This document shows positions 1 through 11,846 of a DNA stretch of 64,000 nt, piece after piece. Under the pieces are notes generated by a model that did not search any database, was not told where the DNA came from, and worked only from the letters and a program-made list of their open reading frames with translations. The position numbers and the translations under genes were made by a program. How positions within the stretch are numbered: the first letter of the stretch is position 1; each line of letters starts with the position of its first letter. The stretch lies in NCBI GenBank assembly GCA_032433595.1, contig JASWJB010000002.1, positions 1 through 64,000 on the forward strand. Direction: 5' to 3'. The DNA comes from Conoideocrella luteorostrata. Its lineage: Eukaryota; Ascomycota; Sordariomycetes; Hypocreales; Clavicipitaceae.

Positions 1-1609
1 TTTTCAACATCTTCAATATTCGCGAATTTTTTATTAGGGTTATGCTCGACCTTCTGCTTCTTCCTTGGTTTGTGAGCATCAACTTGATGCCTAAGATTAC
101 GAATTTCCTGCTCTGCGCGTACTAGCTGGATGTTTTTATCGTCAATTCCCTTCCGGATCTTCCGAAATAATTGACGAGCTGTTGGGTCTGTCTGACTAGG
201 ATGAATAACTCGGTCAATTAGTTGCTAAATATGACTGCCGCGCTGAGGGGTCTTGAGAAGGTCTTCCTGCTGCTTTTCAGGGATTTAAGGCGTTGCTTGA
301 AGAGGCTTATCAGCAGATGCTAGTAATTTTGAGAGAAGAGGTCTCGCCACATTAACTGGCCAAAGTCCCGTAGCTTTCTACCCAGATAGGATATTTTTTT
401 TCGTGATTCCAGCTAGCCGGGCCTTGTAATAATATTCAAGGAAGAGGATTTTATTTATACGTGCTGAATTATACGATAATTGAAGGTCCATGATTAAAGT
501 GCGATAGCTAGTCTTGACCGGGCTAAACACCCCAACGTTAAGTGGCTGTAACACATGCGATGAGTGTTCCGGTAAGAAAAGAAGGAATATGTTATTTTTG
601 AAGTATTCTAGCATAAAATCGTCAGTCATATGACTACTATGGCCATCTAGGATTAGCAGCCGCGGCTCTGACTGCTTAGCTGGCTTAGTCTCCGGGATAA
701 AGACCTCTCGTAGCCAAGCTAGGCCAATTTCATTAGATGACCAGCCATTTGGTGATGCCGTAAAGTGCCACTGGCGATATTGATCCATATTATTAGGGAA
801 CCATTGCTGCTGTACGCTTTCTCCCTTAAAAATAACCAGCGGGCTAAGAACCCTGCTATCTGCGCTAATACACTCGATAATTGTAGTCTAAAATCGCCCT
901 CCAGGGTGTTTCCTGATAATAATCCGTATTTGCGAGTGCCCAAGAACTAGGCCATTGCTGCCCTGGCCCTCTTGAACACCTACCTCGTCCATATTGTACC
1001 GATTTCGCGGTGGAATTAGCTTTAGAGCCTCTGCCTCGAGAAGCACAAAGAAGGTCTTTATTGTATCAGCAGATGCGCCATTAATACGGCAGGAATCTAT
1101 TCGCTTGCCTTTCTTTGTTGATATTTCTGGGTGACGCCTTAAGAAGCCTGTAACCTAATTTTTTCCGATAGGTTCAAGGTCTCCTCCCTTGACCAGAATG
1201 TGTGAGACAAAGCTGCGGAGCTATTGATGTGTGATAGGCACATTCAATGATACCTGGGATTGGATCCATTTGACGAGGCTTTTTTCATCCTTTTGAGAAA
1301 GACGTTGTTGATGTTCATGTGCATCTGCCCTTGCTTGTGCACCTTTAATTCGATCTTGAAGCGTTGTTCTTGGTACACCCCAGAGTGCTGCAGCTTTCCG
1401 GATAGATGCGCCACTTGCAACGTCAGATACCGCGTTTTCTAGATTATTTTCAGTATAGCTAGGCATTGTGTATCCAAAAATATAATAATTATGCTAATAG
1501 CAATTAAATTGCACGAGAAATCGCGGTCGGAATGCAAGCGTTGTGGTGTTGAAAGAGGGGAAAAATGTGGCCGGCTTCCCTGTGTGGCCGGCTTCGGGGT
1601 GGCCGACGT
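1..1609 (-). mobile_element. Degenerate Pogo/Fot1-type DNA transposon, cut by window start
   Basis: On the minus strand a Pogo-family transposase can be followed in pieces. An N-terminal psq-type helix-turn-helix lies at 1466-1221 (IRKAAALWGVPRTTLQDR). A DDE domain follows with the first acidic motif NMDEVG near 1010, the second LLILDGHSSH near 650, and FLPEHSSHVLQPLNVGVF near 560-530. The basic C-terminal tail, including RKKQKVEHNPNKKFA, runs off the window start. The reading frame is broken by stops and frameshifts. The third catalytic Asp, normally in PLDVGVF, is Asn here, so the copy should be dead. One terminus is visible at 1555-1609, next to a TA at 1610-1611, the usual Pogo/Tc1 target. 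The other end is outside the window. Confidence 0.85.
1555..1609 (-). repeat. Terminal inverted repeat of the Pogo-type element
   Basis: This G+C-rich block carries internally repeated GTGGCCGGCTTC units and ends GTGGCCGACGT next to TA (1610-1611). It sits about 90 bp upstream of the transposase start on the minus strand. The position and the repeated GGCCGGCTTC style fit fungal Pogo terminal repeats. The partner repeat is not in the window, so the assignment rests on position and composition. Confidence 0.6.
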
Positions 1610-1611
1610 TA

Positions 1612-2066
1612 GTTGCCGTCACGGTGGAGAAGATTGTACCTCGCCTCTGTTGAAGTCGCCGCATTGGTGGCAGCAAAAAGAGACGCTTTTGATTATGTTC
1701 TCACTTCTTCAACCGTCCCATTCCGGGCTGCCTTGCAGCGCCACCAGCTCGACATATCCGATTGAGCAAGCATCCCTCCCTCCAGACAATGCTTTATTTT
1801 GGAAGTGTTGTGGCGCGCGGTGCGAGGCGCGAGGTGTTGTGGCCCGTGCACCTGCACCATGCACCGATATCAAGAGTGACGGGAAAAAAAAGCAGCCGCC
1901 CGCACCTGCTGTACTGACAACTAACTAGTGCTGTGTCGCGACCCAACTGCCCCCCACCCACTCCAGCTGTTTGGCTGCGGAAGATGACTCAAGGAGCCAC
2001 AAACCATATGCACACACACTAGACGATCTTTTTCTCTGCGATATATGTATGTGGTCTGGCTCCGGC
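1612..2066. other. Upstream region of histidyl-tRNA synthetase
   Basis: This 455-bp stretch lies between the transposon end and the first likely HisRS start. I see no supported gene. Pyrimidine-rich tracts near 1935-1970 and 2155-2180 are compatible with a fungal promoter and 5' leader. Confidence 0.4.
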
Positions 2067-3828
2067 ATGCTGCTTTCGCTGAACAGACGCCTATCTCCAT
2101 TGTCAATTGCGCGAACAGGACCATCACTTGGTGCACTGTTCCTCCGTAGCCTGACAACTTCCTCTCTCCCTCCACTCTCCGCCACGACCTTCGCACAACA
2201 ACAAAAAGACCACACTATGGTGGCCCCGGATGCAAAAGCGCCCCGCGCCCCGGCGGTTGCGCTTAAGACTCCTAAGGGCACGAGAGATTGGAGTGGCCAG
2301 GATATGCTCTTGCGTGAGGAAGTCTTGTATGTCTCACATAATTGGCCGTGTTTATTTTGGAAGGCAGATTAGTGTGTGACCTGATAACTAACAAATAGTA
2401 TAGCAAAATGATCACTGACGTCTTCAAGAAGCACGGTGGTACTCCCTTAGATACCCCGGTCTTCGAACTGAAAGAGATCCTTTCTGGAAGTAAGTTGTCG
2501 TTGTCGCTGCTGCTGTTGCTAACATGAGAACGTCGAATCCATGTGCACTTGGCTGACAACACGCAGAGTATGGTGAGGACTCGAAACTTATTTACGACTT
2601 ACAGGACCAGGGCGGCGAGCTCTGCTCTTTACGTTACGATTTGACGGTCCCTTTTGCACGATGGCTCGCCATGAACAATATCCAGTCAGTCAAGCGCTAC
2701 CATATTGCCAAGGTCTACCGAAGAGACCAACCGGCCATTGCTCGTGGACGTTTTCGCGAGTTCCACCAGTGCGATTTTGATATTGCCGGCGTCTACGACT
2801 CCATGATTCCCGATGCCGAGGTGTTGCGCATTATTGTCGAGGTCTTTGAAGCTTTGAAGCTCGGGGTCACTATCAAGCTTAACCACAGACAAGTCTTAGA
2901 CGGCATGTTCACGGTCGCCGGCGTCACGGAAGATAAGATCCGAACAATTAGCTCTGCAGTTGATAAACTGGACAAGATGTCCTGGGAGGATGTAAAGAAG
3001 GAAATGGTTGAAGAGAAGGGGTTGTCTGCCGAGGTTGCGGATCGAATTGGCGAATATGTACGCCACGCTGGTACCATCTCCGAGACGCTGTCGTTGCTTA
3101 AGTCAAAGGCTGAGCTTGTCGCAAACGAACAAATTAAACGGGGTCTTGATGATATGACCTTGCTTGCCTCCTACGTTGAAGCTTTTGGCATTTCCGACAA
3201 GATCTCATTTGACCTCTCTCTTGCACGAGGTCTTGACTACTACACGGGATTGATTTACGAGGTGATTAACTTACCTCCTACGCCCGAAGAAGGAGCCGCT
3301 TCTGGGAAGAAGTCAAAAAAGAACGACCCCGCTAGCCAAGTCGGCAGTATCGCTGCAGGTGGACGCTATGATAACTTGGTTGGTATGTACGGCAAGAAGC
3401 AGATACCCTGCGTCGGTATCTCATTCGGCGTCGACCGTATTTTCACAATCCTGGAAGCCCGGCGCCAGAAGGAGGGCATCAAACAGAAGCGCGACATAGA
3501 TGTCTACGTTATGGCGTTCGGCGGCAGCGACTTTAATGGTTTTCTCACGGAGCGCATGTCTGTCACCCAAAGACTTTGGAACGCAGGCATCCGCGCCGAG
3601 TTCTCTCCTAAGGTCAAGCCTAAGCTGCCACAGCAATTCAAGGCTGCCGAAGGTGTACCTCTGGGTGTTATTCTGGGTCAGGAAGAGCTCGCTGCTGGTC
3701 AGGTTAGACTCAAGAAGCTGGGGCAAGGGGAGGTTAAGTCAGGCGACGACAAGCCTGCAGAAAAAGATGACGGAAAGCTGGTCTCTTTGGATAATTTAGC
3801 GGATGAAGTGAAAAAGCTACTTATTTAG
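2067..3828 (+). CDS. Histidyl-tRNA synthetase, likely dual cytosolic/mitochondrial
   Basis: Class II aminoacyl-tRNA synthetase that charges tRNA-His with histidine. Exons are 2067-2326, 2404-2489 and 2567-3828. The introns are GT-AG and the frame is kept through [19 protein letters not shown] and [19 protein letters not shown]. Visible signatures are [12 protein letters not shown], motif 2 with [13 protein letters not shown], the histidine motif [13 protein letters not shown], and [14 protein letters not shown] followed by [11 protein letters not shown] (motif 3). A C-terminal anticodon-binding domain starts near VYVMAFGG. Two in-frame starts stand out. ATG 2217 gives a 485-aa cytosolic form beginning [15 protein letters not shown] 2067 adds 50 residues rich in Arg, Ser and Leu with almost no acids, like a mitochondrial presequence. 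Yeast HTS1 makes both forms from one gene; I infer the same here. Another in-frame ATG is at 2049. Confidence 0.93.
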
Positions 3829-4496
3829 ATGGTTAGATAAGCTAAAACCAAAATAAACGGGTAGAAAGTCAGAGACGTCTACTCCGTACGCGCATCTGCA
3901 CTCATCATATGACGCGAACTTCCCGGCTCCTATTCTTGCTCTTTTATCATTATCATGTATGTTTAACTGGCATTACCAACTGTATGTCCCAAGTGAAGCC
4001 AGTTTTTTGACACGAAAGCTAGACAGAGCCCTAGAGTTGAGGTTAGTGATGCGAATGTTTTCAACAAAGGACGGAACATGATGTGCCTTGTCACCCAATT
4101 AGGCCTAGCGCAATTGTCACCCTGGTCGCGAAAAATCCCAAGCTTGCCAGCCTCCACTGCTCGACCTTCGTCCGTTTGACTATTTACCAATGGTGATCAC
4201 TTCACTACCTGTGAATTCCATTACGAACGATAAGTAGGCGTTGCTGGACCGCTGGACCGACACCAGGCACCCGCAATTCAGAGTAAACACCAGCCGCGAC
4301 ACGAGCAACGACGAAACGCCGCCGCGAATCGAGCTGAACCGAGCTCTTTTGATGGTTCAATAACCGCGTCGAGCCCATCTTTTTCGCATCGCCCCTCAAA
4401 TCCCAGTCAAGCATCCAGGGGGCGACCAGTGAAGCTCTGGTAGCTAACTTTGCGCAGAGTGTCGGCTTGGGGAGAAGCTGTTTCTGGCTACTCAGC
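3829..4496. other. Intergenic region between HisRS and Nup170 genes
   Basis: It holds the HisRS 3' end and the Nup170 promoter. A TACTCCGTAC motif at 3880-3889 belongs to the recurrent intergenic palindrome family. I see no coding sequence. Confidence 0.4.
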
Positions 4497-7400
4497 ATGT
4501 CCTTCCCTCAAACCACGCCGTTACGGCCAGTTCCTGGCGCGTTCTTGAACACGCCGGCCGTGGCGTCGAGATTCCAGTCCGGCTCTGATCCTGTGCGACG
4601 ACAACTATTCCCGATCTCGTCAAATACTCAATCCGGTACCCAAGCTGGTGGAAATCTAGGTGCGAGCCATTCGGGCTTGACGGCGACAAACGCAGGAAAC
4701 ACGGGCACCCAAGGTTCATCAACAGCCATGACGGCAGTGAATGCTGGTAATGCTGGTTTGGCCGCGGCCAATCCTTTACCGCCTTCGCGGATTGAGAGTA
4801 TTCCTCCTGTTGTGAAGGCTGCAAAGGCCATCAACTCCTTTCTGCAGATGGATGAGAATTTCTCGGATCTGGACTCTTATTGCAGACGTAAGACACGGAA
4901 CCAAATGATTACATTATAACAAGACTGAGGAAATATGCTAACGGCTATGTTTAGAGGGCGCTTCTTCCGACTATGAGCTTCCGGGATCTGAATCACCATG
5001 GGCTCCATTCCACAAAACGCAAATGTATCCGATTCCGAATCAAGTGTTAGATCATTACAATGCGGGAGAGCTTCAGACCTTGATGGGCTTGTTTGCTGAG
5101 ATCAACCACGCATGGGTAGTCATTGATAGCTGCCTCTACCTTTGGGACTACACGCACCCCGATCCTGAGCTGATTGGATTCGAAGAGCAATCACATACTA
5201 TTCACGCAGTGGCTCTGGTGCCGCCCAAGCCTGGGATTTTCGTCAAGACAATTACACATATTCTGGTTGTCGCTACGTCGTCTGAGATGATCTTGCTTGG
5301 CTTATCGGCTTCGGATACACCTGCGGGGACCAAGACCGTTGCCCTGTATCAGACCAAGATGAATTTGCCTCTGCGCGGTAATGATGTTCGCGTGATTTCT
5401 GGTTCTGCAGACGGGCGGATTTTCTTTGGTGGCAGCAGCGATGTTGATATCAACGAGCTGTACTACCAATCTGAGGAGAAGTGGTTCTCCAACCGATGTG
5501 GAAGAATCAATCATACAAACCCTGGATGGTCATCTGTGGTTTCATTACAATCTGGATTCTGGTCACACAAGGAACCGGAACATCTAGTTGATATCGTTAT
5601 TGACGATTCTAGAAAGCTTGTCTACACCTTGTCAAGCAAGTCCACCATCCGAACATATCACATGGATGGGCCAGATCGATTGAACAAGGTAATTGAAAAG
5701 GAGAAGATTCATTGTCTGCGTGATATCGCCCACATGATTACGCAGTCTAAACTGCTTACCGACAAATTGCGGATAGTTTCCATCAGTTCCATTTCTAAGC
5801 AGGAAGCGTCCAAACTTCATCTAATGGCTCTTACCGATTCTGGATGTCGATTATTCTTTAGCGCCACTAATGCGTCGTCATACCTCTATGGATCGCAGTC
5901 TAACCTAGCACCTCAGAGCATGCAGGTGCAATTCATCAAGTTCCCACCGAGCCAGAACCCCAGACGGTCTGGGCAATTTGCTTCGTCCGGTCAGGCAGGC
6001 GAGTCTGTCGTTGATTTGGAGTCTACCATGTTGTTCCCCAGCCGACAAGGCATCCGGTTCGCACCTGGGTTCTTTTTGGACTTTGTTAGCAGTGGCAACG
6101 ACGCTAATACTGACACTCTGTTTGTTTCTGCCCCCGAAACTGGACGAATCAAGCGCGTGTCCCCTACTGTACCGTTGCGATACTTCGAACAAGCAAGTTG
6201 GATCGATATTGGTAGCCGCGCTGAAGCCGTTGGTCTCATTACCAAGCCTTTTGCTGCTGCTTCACAACCTCTGGGATTTGGTAACGAGTTGGCAGTTCAG
6301 TTTGACGAGCCCCCTAGTGAATTTGCTGTTCTTACCAACACCGGCGTTCACGTAATTCGACGACGCAGGCTAGTCGACACATTTGCTGCTGCCATTCGAG
6401 ACGCGCCAGGCGACGAAGCTTTGGACACCATGACGCGCCGGCTCATTCAATTGTACGGCCGTGTTGAGACCGTCTCAACTGCTCTTGCGGTTGCTTGCGG
6501 CCATGGGGGAGATTCAAGACCCGGTGTTGCGCGAGCCATCGACCGTGCAACCGAGGACAGAGCTAGGGCGCTATTTGTGGATTTTGGAGGCCAGCCGACC
6601 ATGGCAGAGACCGACAGCACGTCATTAACAACCGATTCCGTCAGGCTCTCTTCTCGGCACGATGCCCTTGCTCTATACCTTTCTCGTCTTATTCGGAAGC
6701 TTTGGAAAGCCCCCGTCATCAGGTCAGGCGTCTCACCTGCTGGCGGTGTTGTTATAGATTCTGCGATTCCCTTAGGTAAACTTAGCTCGAGCCAGGAAAA
6801 CTTGGAGAGGCTGAGGAGGTTTATCGAAGCCAACCGGGGCCTTATTCAAGGCATGTCTGGTCCCTCAGACCTGCAAAGAGTGTCGACTAGACATGAAGAG
6901 GTTGCCCTCCAAGCCGAACACCAAGCGCTGCATGCTCTTCAGAAGCTTATGGAGAGCATCTCAGAAGGCATATCATTCGTGCTCATGCTATTTGACGAAC
7001 GTGTCACGGATATTTTTGCCAGACTTGACGATACTTCTCGCCAACAACTTAGAGAGCTCACATATGAGAAGCTATTCTCACAGGCTGATGGAAAGAATCT
7101 TGCTAAACTTCTTGTCAAAGCCATTGTCAACAGAAATATTGAGAGTGGCTCAAATGTTGAGACTGTGGCTGATGCTCTGCGGCGACGATGTGGCAGCTTC
7201 TGCAGTCCTGATGATGTGGTGATTTTTAAGGCACAGGAGCAGCTCAAGCGAGCCTCGGAGCAGCCACCCAACACCAACCAATTCAGGAGTCTTCTGCATG
7301 AAAGTCTGAAACTTTTCGAAAAGGTCGCCGGCAGTCTTACCTTTGCCAATCTACAGGCTGCTGTGATCCAGTATGTTGATATGCAGTACTTTGCCGGAGC

Positions 7401-8898
7401 CATTCAGCTTTGCCTTGTCGTCGCTCATGAGATGGATCGTGGCAATACTGCCCTTTTGTGGGTTAATGACGGCAAGCCGGCTGGTGACCCCAGAGAAGGC
7501 GCTTTTAACGATCGAAAACGATGTTATGATATGATTCATGATGTGCTGCGCCGCTTGGATGCCACTTCGAGCACGGAGCCGGAAATGATTGATGGCAAGC
7601 TAACCCTCTTTGCTACCAAGAGACTTGAGGCGTATGATGTCGTGAACGGGTCAGAAGATGAGGTGTTTCACTTTGATCTCTACGAGTGGTACATTCAGCA
7701 AGGATGGACGGACCGCATCTTGGCAATTGAGTCCCCTCACGTCATTACATTCCTGGAGCGTCTTGCTGGTACAAACGTGGAGCATGCCGATCTACTATGT
7801 CGATTTTACACTAACAGAAGCCGTTTCTTCGATGCCGCGCAAGTTCAAGCCGAACTGGCAAACTCCGATTTCCCTATTTCCATCAAGGACCGTATCAGAC
7901 TTCTCAGTCTTGCCAAAGCAAATGCCAATGTTGCTACTGTGGGCGTTAGCCGACAGCAACAGCAGCAGCTCAACCACGAAGTTACCGATTTACTTGACGT
8001 GGCAAATATTCAGGATGATTTGCTTGGACGCCTGAGGATGGATGAGAGAATTGATCCGGAGCGGAAGGCGGAAATCGAGCTGGCTCTTGATGGCAAGATT
8101 CAAGGACTCTCAGAGGTAAGAACCCACCAATCTGCTCCTCTCTTAGCATTTATCGAATCAGGACCCTGTTTGCTGATGAGTAATAAATAGCTTTTCAACG
8201 ACTACGCCGACCAGGCAGGGTACTATGATCTTTGTCTTTTGATCTATCACACAGCCAACTACCGTAATCCCACGACCATTGCTGGAACATGGAGCAACCT
8301 TATTCAGCAGACACATGATGAAGTCATGGGCAGATTGGAAAGCCCTGAGCCAGGCATGCCGACACCTCCGTTGCCATACGAGGCAGTCACCAGCAAGATT
8401 CAGAACATTGCACACCACACCTCCCTCGACAGCTTCGTCTTTCCTATTCAAACCCTTCTCCCCGAACTTTGCCGCTACGCAGTAGCCTACCAACAAGATG
8501 CCACCATCGGAGCCGACCCAACCTGGCCTGTACATCTATTTCTCACTCTCGGGGTGTCACACGACATGATGGTGCGAGTGCTGGAGAACATTTTCGATAC
8601 TCAAGACTACGGGTTCAGTGGCATGGTCCGCAATCGCATCATAGAGATCATTGCCTACGTTGTCAATGACTGGGTCGCTGAGGTTCGTCGACGGGGTGGT
8701 GCTGGCAAAGGTGGGTCTATTGGACCCTCGGTCGGCGAGCTATTGGGAAGATGCGAAGTGGCTTTACCACCGCCTGGACAAGGAAATAACAATGGAGGGA
8801 CGGACTTGGCAGATATCAGACGGGTGCTGAGGACGCTGAGGAGAGAAGTGGCAGGGTTGATTGAGAGGGTTCCTACGGGAAGCTTGCGGTTCATGTGA
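4497..8898 (+). CDS. Nucleoporin Nup170/Nup157 (vertebrate Nup155) scaffold subunit
   Basis: Large inner-ring scaffold protein of the nuclear pore complex. Exons are 4497-4887, 4955-8115 and 8191-8898; both introns are GT-AG and keep the frame, giving 1419 aa, the usual size for the family. The first 100 residues are low-complexity (Ser, Thr, Asn, Gly, Ala), as in many fungal Nup170s. A beta-propeller follows, with signatures such as DHYNAGELQTLMGLFAEI, WVVIDSCLYLWDY, GSADGRIFFGG and ESTMLFPSRQGIRFAPGFF. The C-terminal half is alpha-helical (LTYEKLFSQADGKNLAKLLV, LYEWYIQQGWTDRIL) and the protein ends RVPTGSLRFM. ATG 4497 is chosen because it opens the frame just after an untranslated leader. 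With HisRS it forms the conserved, transposon-poor part of the window. Confidence 0.93.
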
Positions 8899-9549
8899 TG
8901 AAAGGAAAGGAGAAAGAGAAATTTGTTTTTAGTTTCCAGGGGTAGCAAGGAATGATTGCCCGGGCGCTCAATGGCAGGCTCATGTTTTATAAGACTTGAT
9001 TGTACCGAAAACAATGTAACATAACTTGAATAGAAGGGACGGATGACAAATTCGTCCTGGCATAAATTGTAATGAATATTGCGTGCAAGTGACGCAAGCT
9101 ATGCTGCCGGATACGACCCATCAAGGTGCGTCGGGCAGATTATGAATGAATGTAGCCGCGCGTAGAAGTGCTTGGAGATGACGTTCATATGAGTCAATTA
9201 ATAAGCTTGCAAAGTTCCCGGGCGGTAGTATTTACTTTGGGGCCCAATTGATTGGCGGTACTGCATTTCATGCTCGCTGGCAGCATGCCGTCAGTGACCG
9301 GCGACTTTTCGGAAACTTGAGCCGTGAACTGTAGACTATTCAAATGTCACACAACGACGCATCCGGTTACAAAAAGCAACCAGGCCGCAGTGTTCACAAC
9401 GAGCTTTCTGAACTCAAATTCGATAGAAACAAGATTTATTTAATTGTTCTTCACGTCAATTTGTACGTCGCAAGCCCATCACACACACACACAGACACAG
9501 ACACATACATACACACATACGCGCAACAGGTAGGGTAAAGAAAGTCGCA
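8899..9549. other. Intergenic region with CA-rich microsatellite
   Basis: No coding sequence is supported. A (CA)n tract, interrupted by CAGA and CATA units, lies at 9479-9523, just upstream of the methyltransferase start and so probably in its promoter or leader. Confidence 0.5.
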
Positions 9550-10583
9550 ATGTCAAACACCCCTGCGCAAGTCATATCGAAGCAATTCCAAAATGCCCAA
9601 GGCTCTTCTACGCACGCCGCCTCCAAGAAAATGATGAGATTGCTGGCCGCGCCACTTCTCTCGCAGATGGGCTTGACGAGAGATGTCACAGCGCCAGTGC
9701 AGTTCCTGGACAATGCATGTGGAACGGGCGTTATGACGCAGGAGATGCAGGTTATTCTTAGCAGGGATGTGTTGGAGAAGAGCGAGTTTGTGTGTACGGA
9801 TAGCTCGGCGGCGATGATTGATGCTGTGAAAGGGAGGATTGGGACAGAAGGGTGGGTGAACGTTCTGGCGAGAGTTGCGGATGCTATGGTATGTATTGCC
9901 TTTTTTCGGGGTTTTCATGCATATGCTAGTGCTTTGATTTGAAGCTGATTCTGCCTCTTAGGATACTGGACTGCCAGAGAGCGCGTATAGTCACGTTGCC
10001 GTTGGGCTGGGACTGCATCTGATTCCGAGACCGGACGATGTCCTAAAAGGTGTGTGAATTGGATCTACGGTACGGAGTACTGAAACAACGTGTGGGACAC
10101 ATAACTAAGTTTTGATGAACAGACTGTCAGCGAGTCCTCAAAGACGGAGGCATATTCGGAGCTACGACCTTCCCCACCCGCAACCGAGACATCTTCTGGG
10201 GGCCAGATATCCGCGCCGCATTTGACTCGATGCCATTCAAGGCGCCGTACCCAGAGGACTTCCCCGTGCAGACGCACAGCTCTGGGAAGTGGTACGACGA
10301 GGACTGGGTGGCGGGGCATATGAAGGAGAAGGGTTTCAAGGATGTGCGCGTGACGGTCAATCCGGGGAAGTACTTCGTGGAGAATGTGCAGGAGTTTGTA
10401 GACTTTTTCGGCGGCATGATTGCGTTTCTGGTGAACGCGTGGTGGAGCGAGGAGCTGAAGAGGCAGCATGGGGTGGAGGAAGTGAAAGGGCTGGTGAGGG
10501 ACTTTCTGGAGAAGAAGTATGGGGATGAGGGATGGGAGATTACGTGGGAGGTTATTAGTGTGACGGGGAGGGTTGAGAAGTGA
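9550..10583 (+). CDS. SAM-dependent class I methyltransferase
   Basis: Predicted small-molecule methyltransferase of 295 aa. Exons are 9550-9888, 9962-10049 and 10123-10583, joined in frame by GT-AG introns. The SAM-binding motif I is FLDNACGTGVMT at about residues 49-60. Motif II with an acidic residue is FVCTDSSAAMI, and the motif III/IV region is ESAYSHVAVGLGLHLIP followed by the typical post-I strand CQRVLKDGGIFGATTF. This order matches the UbiE/COQ5-like class of fungal secondary-metabolism methyltransferases. The C-terminal part (WYDEDWVAGHMKEKGF, FVDFFGGMIAFLVNAWW) would be the substrate cap. The substrate cannot be read from the sequence. It converges on the CadD-like transporter gene downstream. 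Confidence 0.85.
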
Positions 10584-10901
10584 TGCTGATAACTACGGAG
10601 CAGATAATTGAGTTACCTCTGCAGGCGGCTCCCGGCGGGGGCCTCGAAGGGATTTGCACGGGCTAGAAATAAACAACATCTGATGAGCCTGATGGGAGAT
10701 GCTGACGGTGGATCTGTGACGGTCTTTGTATTGGCTGTGCAAAAGAGAGAGGGAAGTTGTGCATCGCTGGTGTTGTACGTGAACCGTTTCCCAGCTATTC
10801 ACGAGGCGGAAACGAGGCGGATCATACGGGGGGTATGAAAATCGACATGAATGGTAAAGTAAGAAAATCTGAAAAGAATATGCTACCCTATTATAACTAT
10901 A

Positions 10902-11846
10902 TTACGATGCGGACGGCCGTATATGCATATGTGGTCCATCTCCATACTGGATCGGCGGCAAATGTGGTGGTGAGGCAGCCTCGTTCTCCTTGTCCTTTTT
11001 CTCGCTCGTTTCTGCCCCCTGTTGTGCGTGCCCCGAGGACGGCTGGTTCACATCAACGGGGTCAATACTAGGCAACGCAGTGCCGACTTGGTCCTCAGAC
11101 GATGATGACCCGGTAGTATCCCTCTTCCTCCACTTCCACCAAAACATGGCGCCTATACAGATCAACAGCAGCCCGGTCGTAACCACGGCCATGATCATAC
11201 TGCCCAAGTTCCCGCCCCTAGCCTGGTCGATGTGCTTAATCGACCATGGATAGCACTCCGCCTTGACGATAATAAATATGCCGAGCCCGACAAACAGAAA
11301 GGGCACCACGAAATTCGCATACTTCTCCGCCAGCCGCAGCACATGCCTCTGCTTCATAACCAGAAACGCAGCCAAGCACCACACCCCGAGGAGGATGTAA
11401 TAGACCACCACGTAGACGGCAATTTCGGCACCCTTTGTCTGCGAGAAGAGCGGCACATAGGTCCCGATGTTGTCGCCGCCATTCATCAGCGTGACCAGGG
11501 CGACTTTGAAGATGCTCCTCATGGAGGCCACGCTGGTGACTTCCTCGTCCGCCGAGTCGGCGCTGGAAATGACCAACTCGAACATCTTCCAGAGGCCGAG
11601 GAGCATTGGCAGGAAGCCCAAAAACCCGATGGGTTGGGACGGCAGGACGAGGGACACGCCGAAGCCGATCATGCTGATGACCATGATGATGGTGAAGCCG
11701 ACATATTGGCCGATGGTGATTTTGAGCGGCGTGATGACTTTGCTGGTGGACGCTTCGGCCATGAATGTGACCAGCACGAAGATGTCGTCGATGTTGGTGA
11801 TGGCGAAGGAGCTGCACGCCGTGCCGATGGCTTTGCCGAATTGCAT
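10902..11846 (-). CDS. CadD-like cadmium resistance/cation membrane transporter
   Basis: Intronless 314-aa membrane protein starting MQFGKAIGTACSS. About six to seven hydrophobic segments are visible. They include a first helix with the acidic motif TNIDDIFVLVTF and a fourth with NGGDNIGTYVPLF, the paired Asp motifs typical of the CadD family, together with YVVVYYILLGVWCLAAF, VVPFLFVGLGIFIIVKA and MIMAVVTTGLLLICIGAMFW. The C-terminal 75 residues are hydrophilic (Ser, Glu, Lys, Pro), a probable cytosolic tail. In bacteria CadD exports cadmium; the fungal substrate is unknown and I infer only a membrane transporter. The gene is convergent with the methyltransferase. A long antisense open frame over it is a composition shadow. 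Confidence 0.85.
   Translation of the reverse strand: MQFGKAIGTACSSFAITNIDDIFVLVTFMAEASTSKVITPLKITIGQYVGFTIIMVISMIGFGVSLVLPSQPIGFLGFLPMLLGLWKMFELVISSADSADEEVTSVASMRSIFKVALVTLMNGGDNIGTYVPLFSQTKGAEIAVYVVVYYILLGVWCLAAFLVMKQRHVLRLAEKYANFVVPFLFVGLGIFIIVKAECYPWSIKHIDQARGGNLGSMIMAVVTTGLLLICIGAMFWWKWRKRDTTGSSSSEDQVGTALPSIDPVDVNQPSSGHAQQGAETSEKKDKENEAASPPHLPPIQYGDGPHMHIRPSAS

Noticed and set aside
5978..6355. Alternative-frame ORFs inside Nup170
   Set aside because: Overlap a clearly conserved long coding frame.
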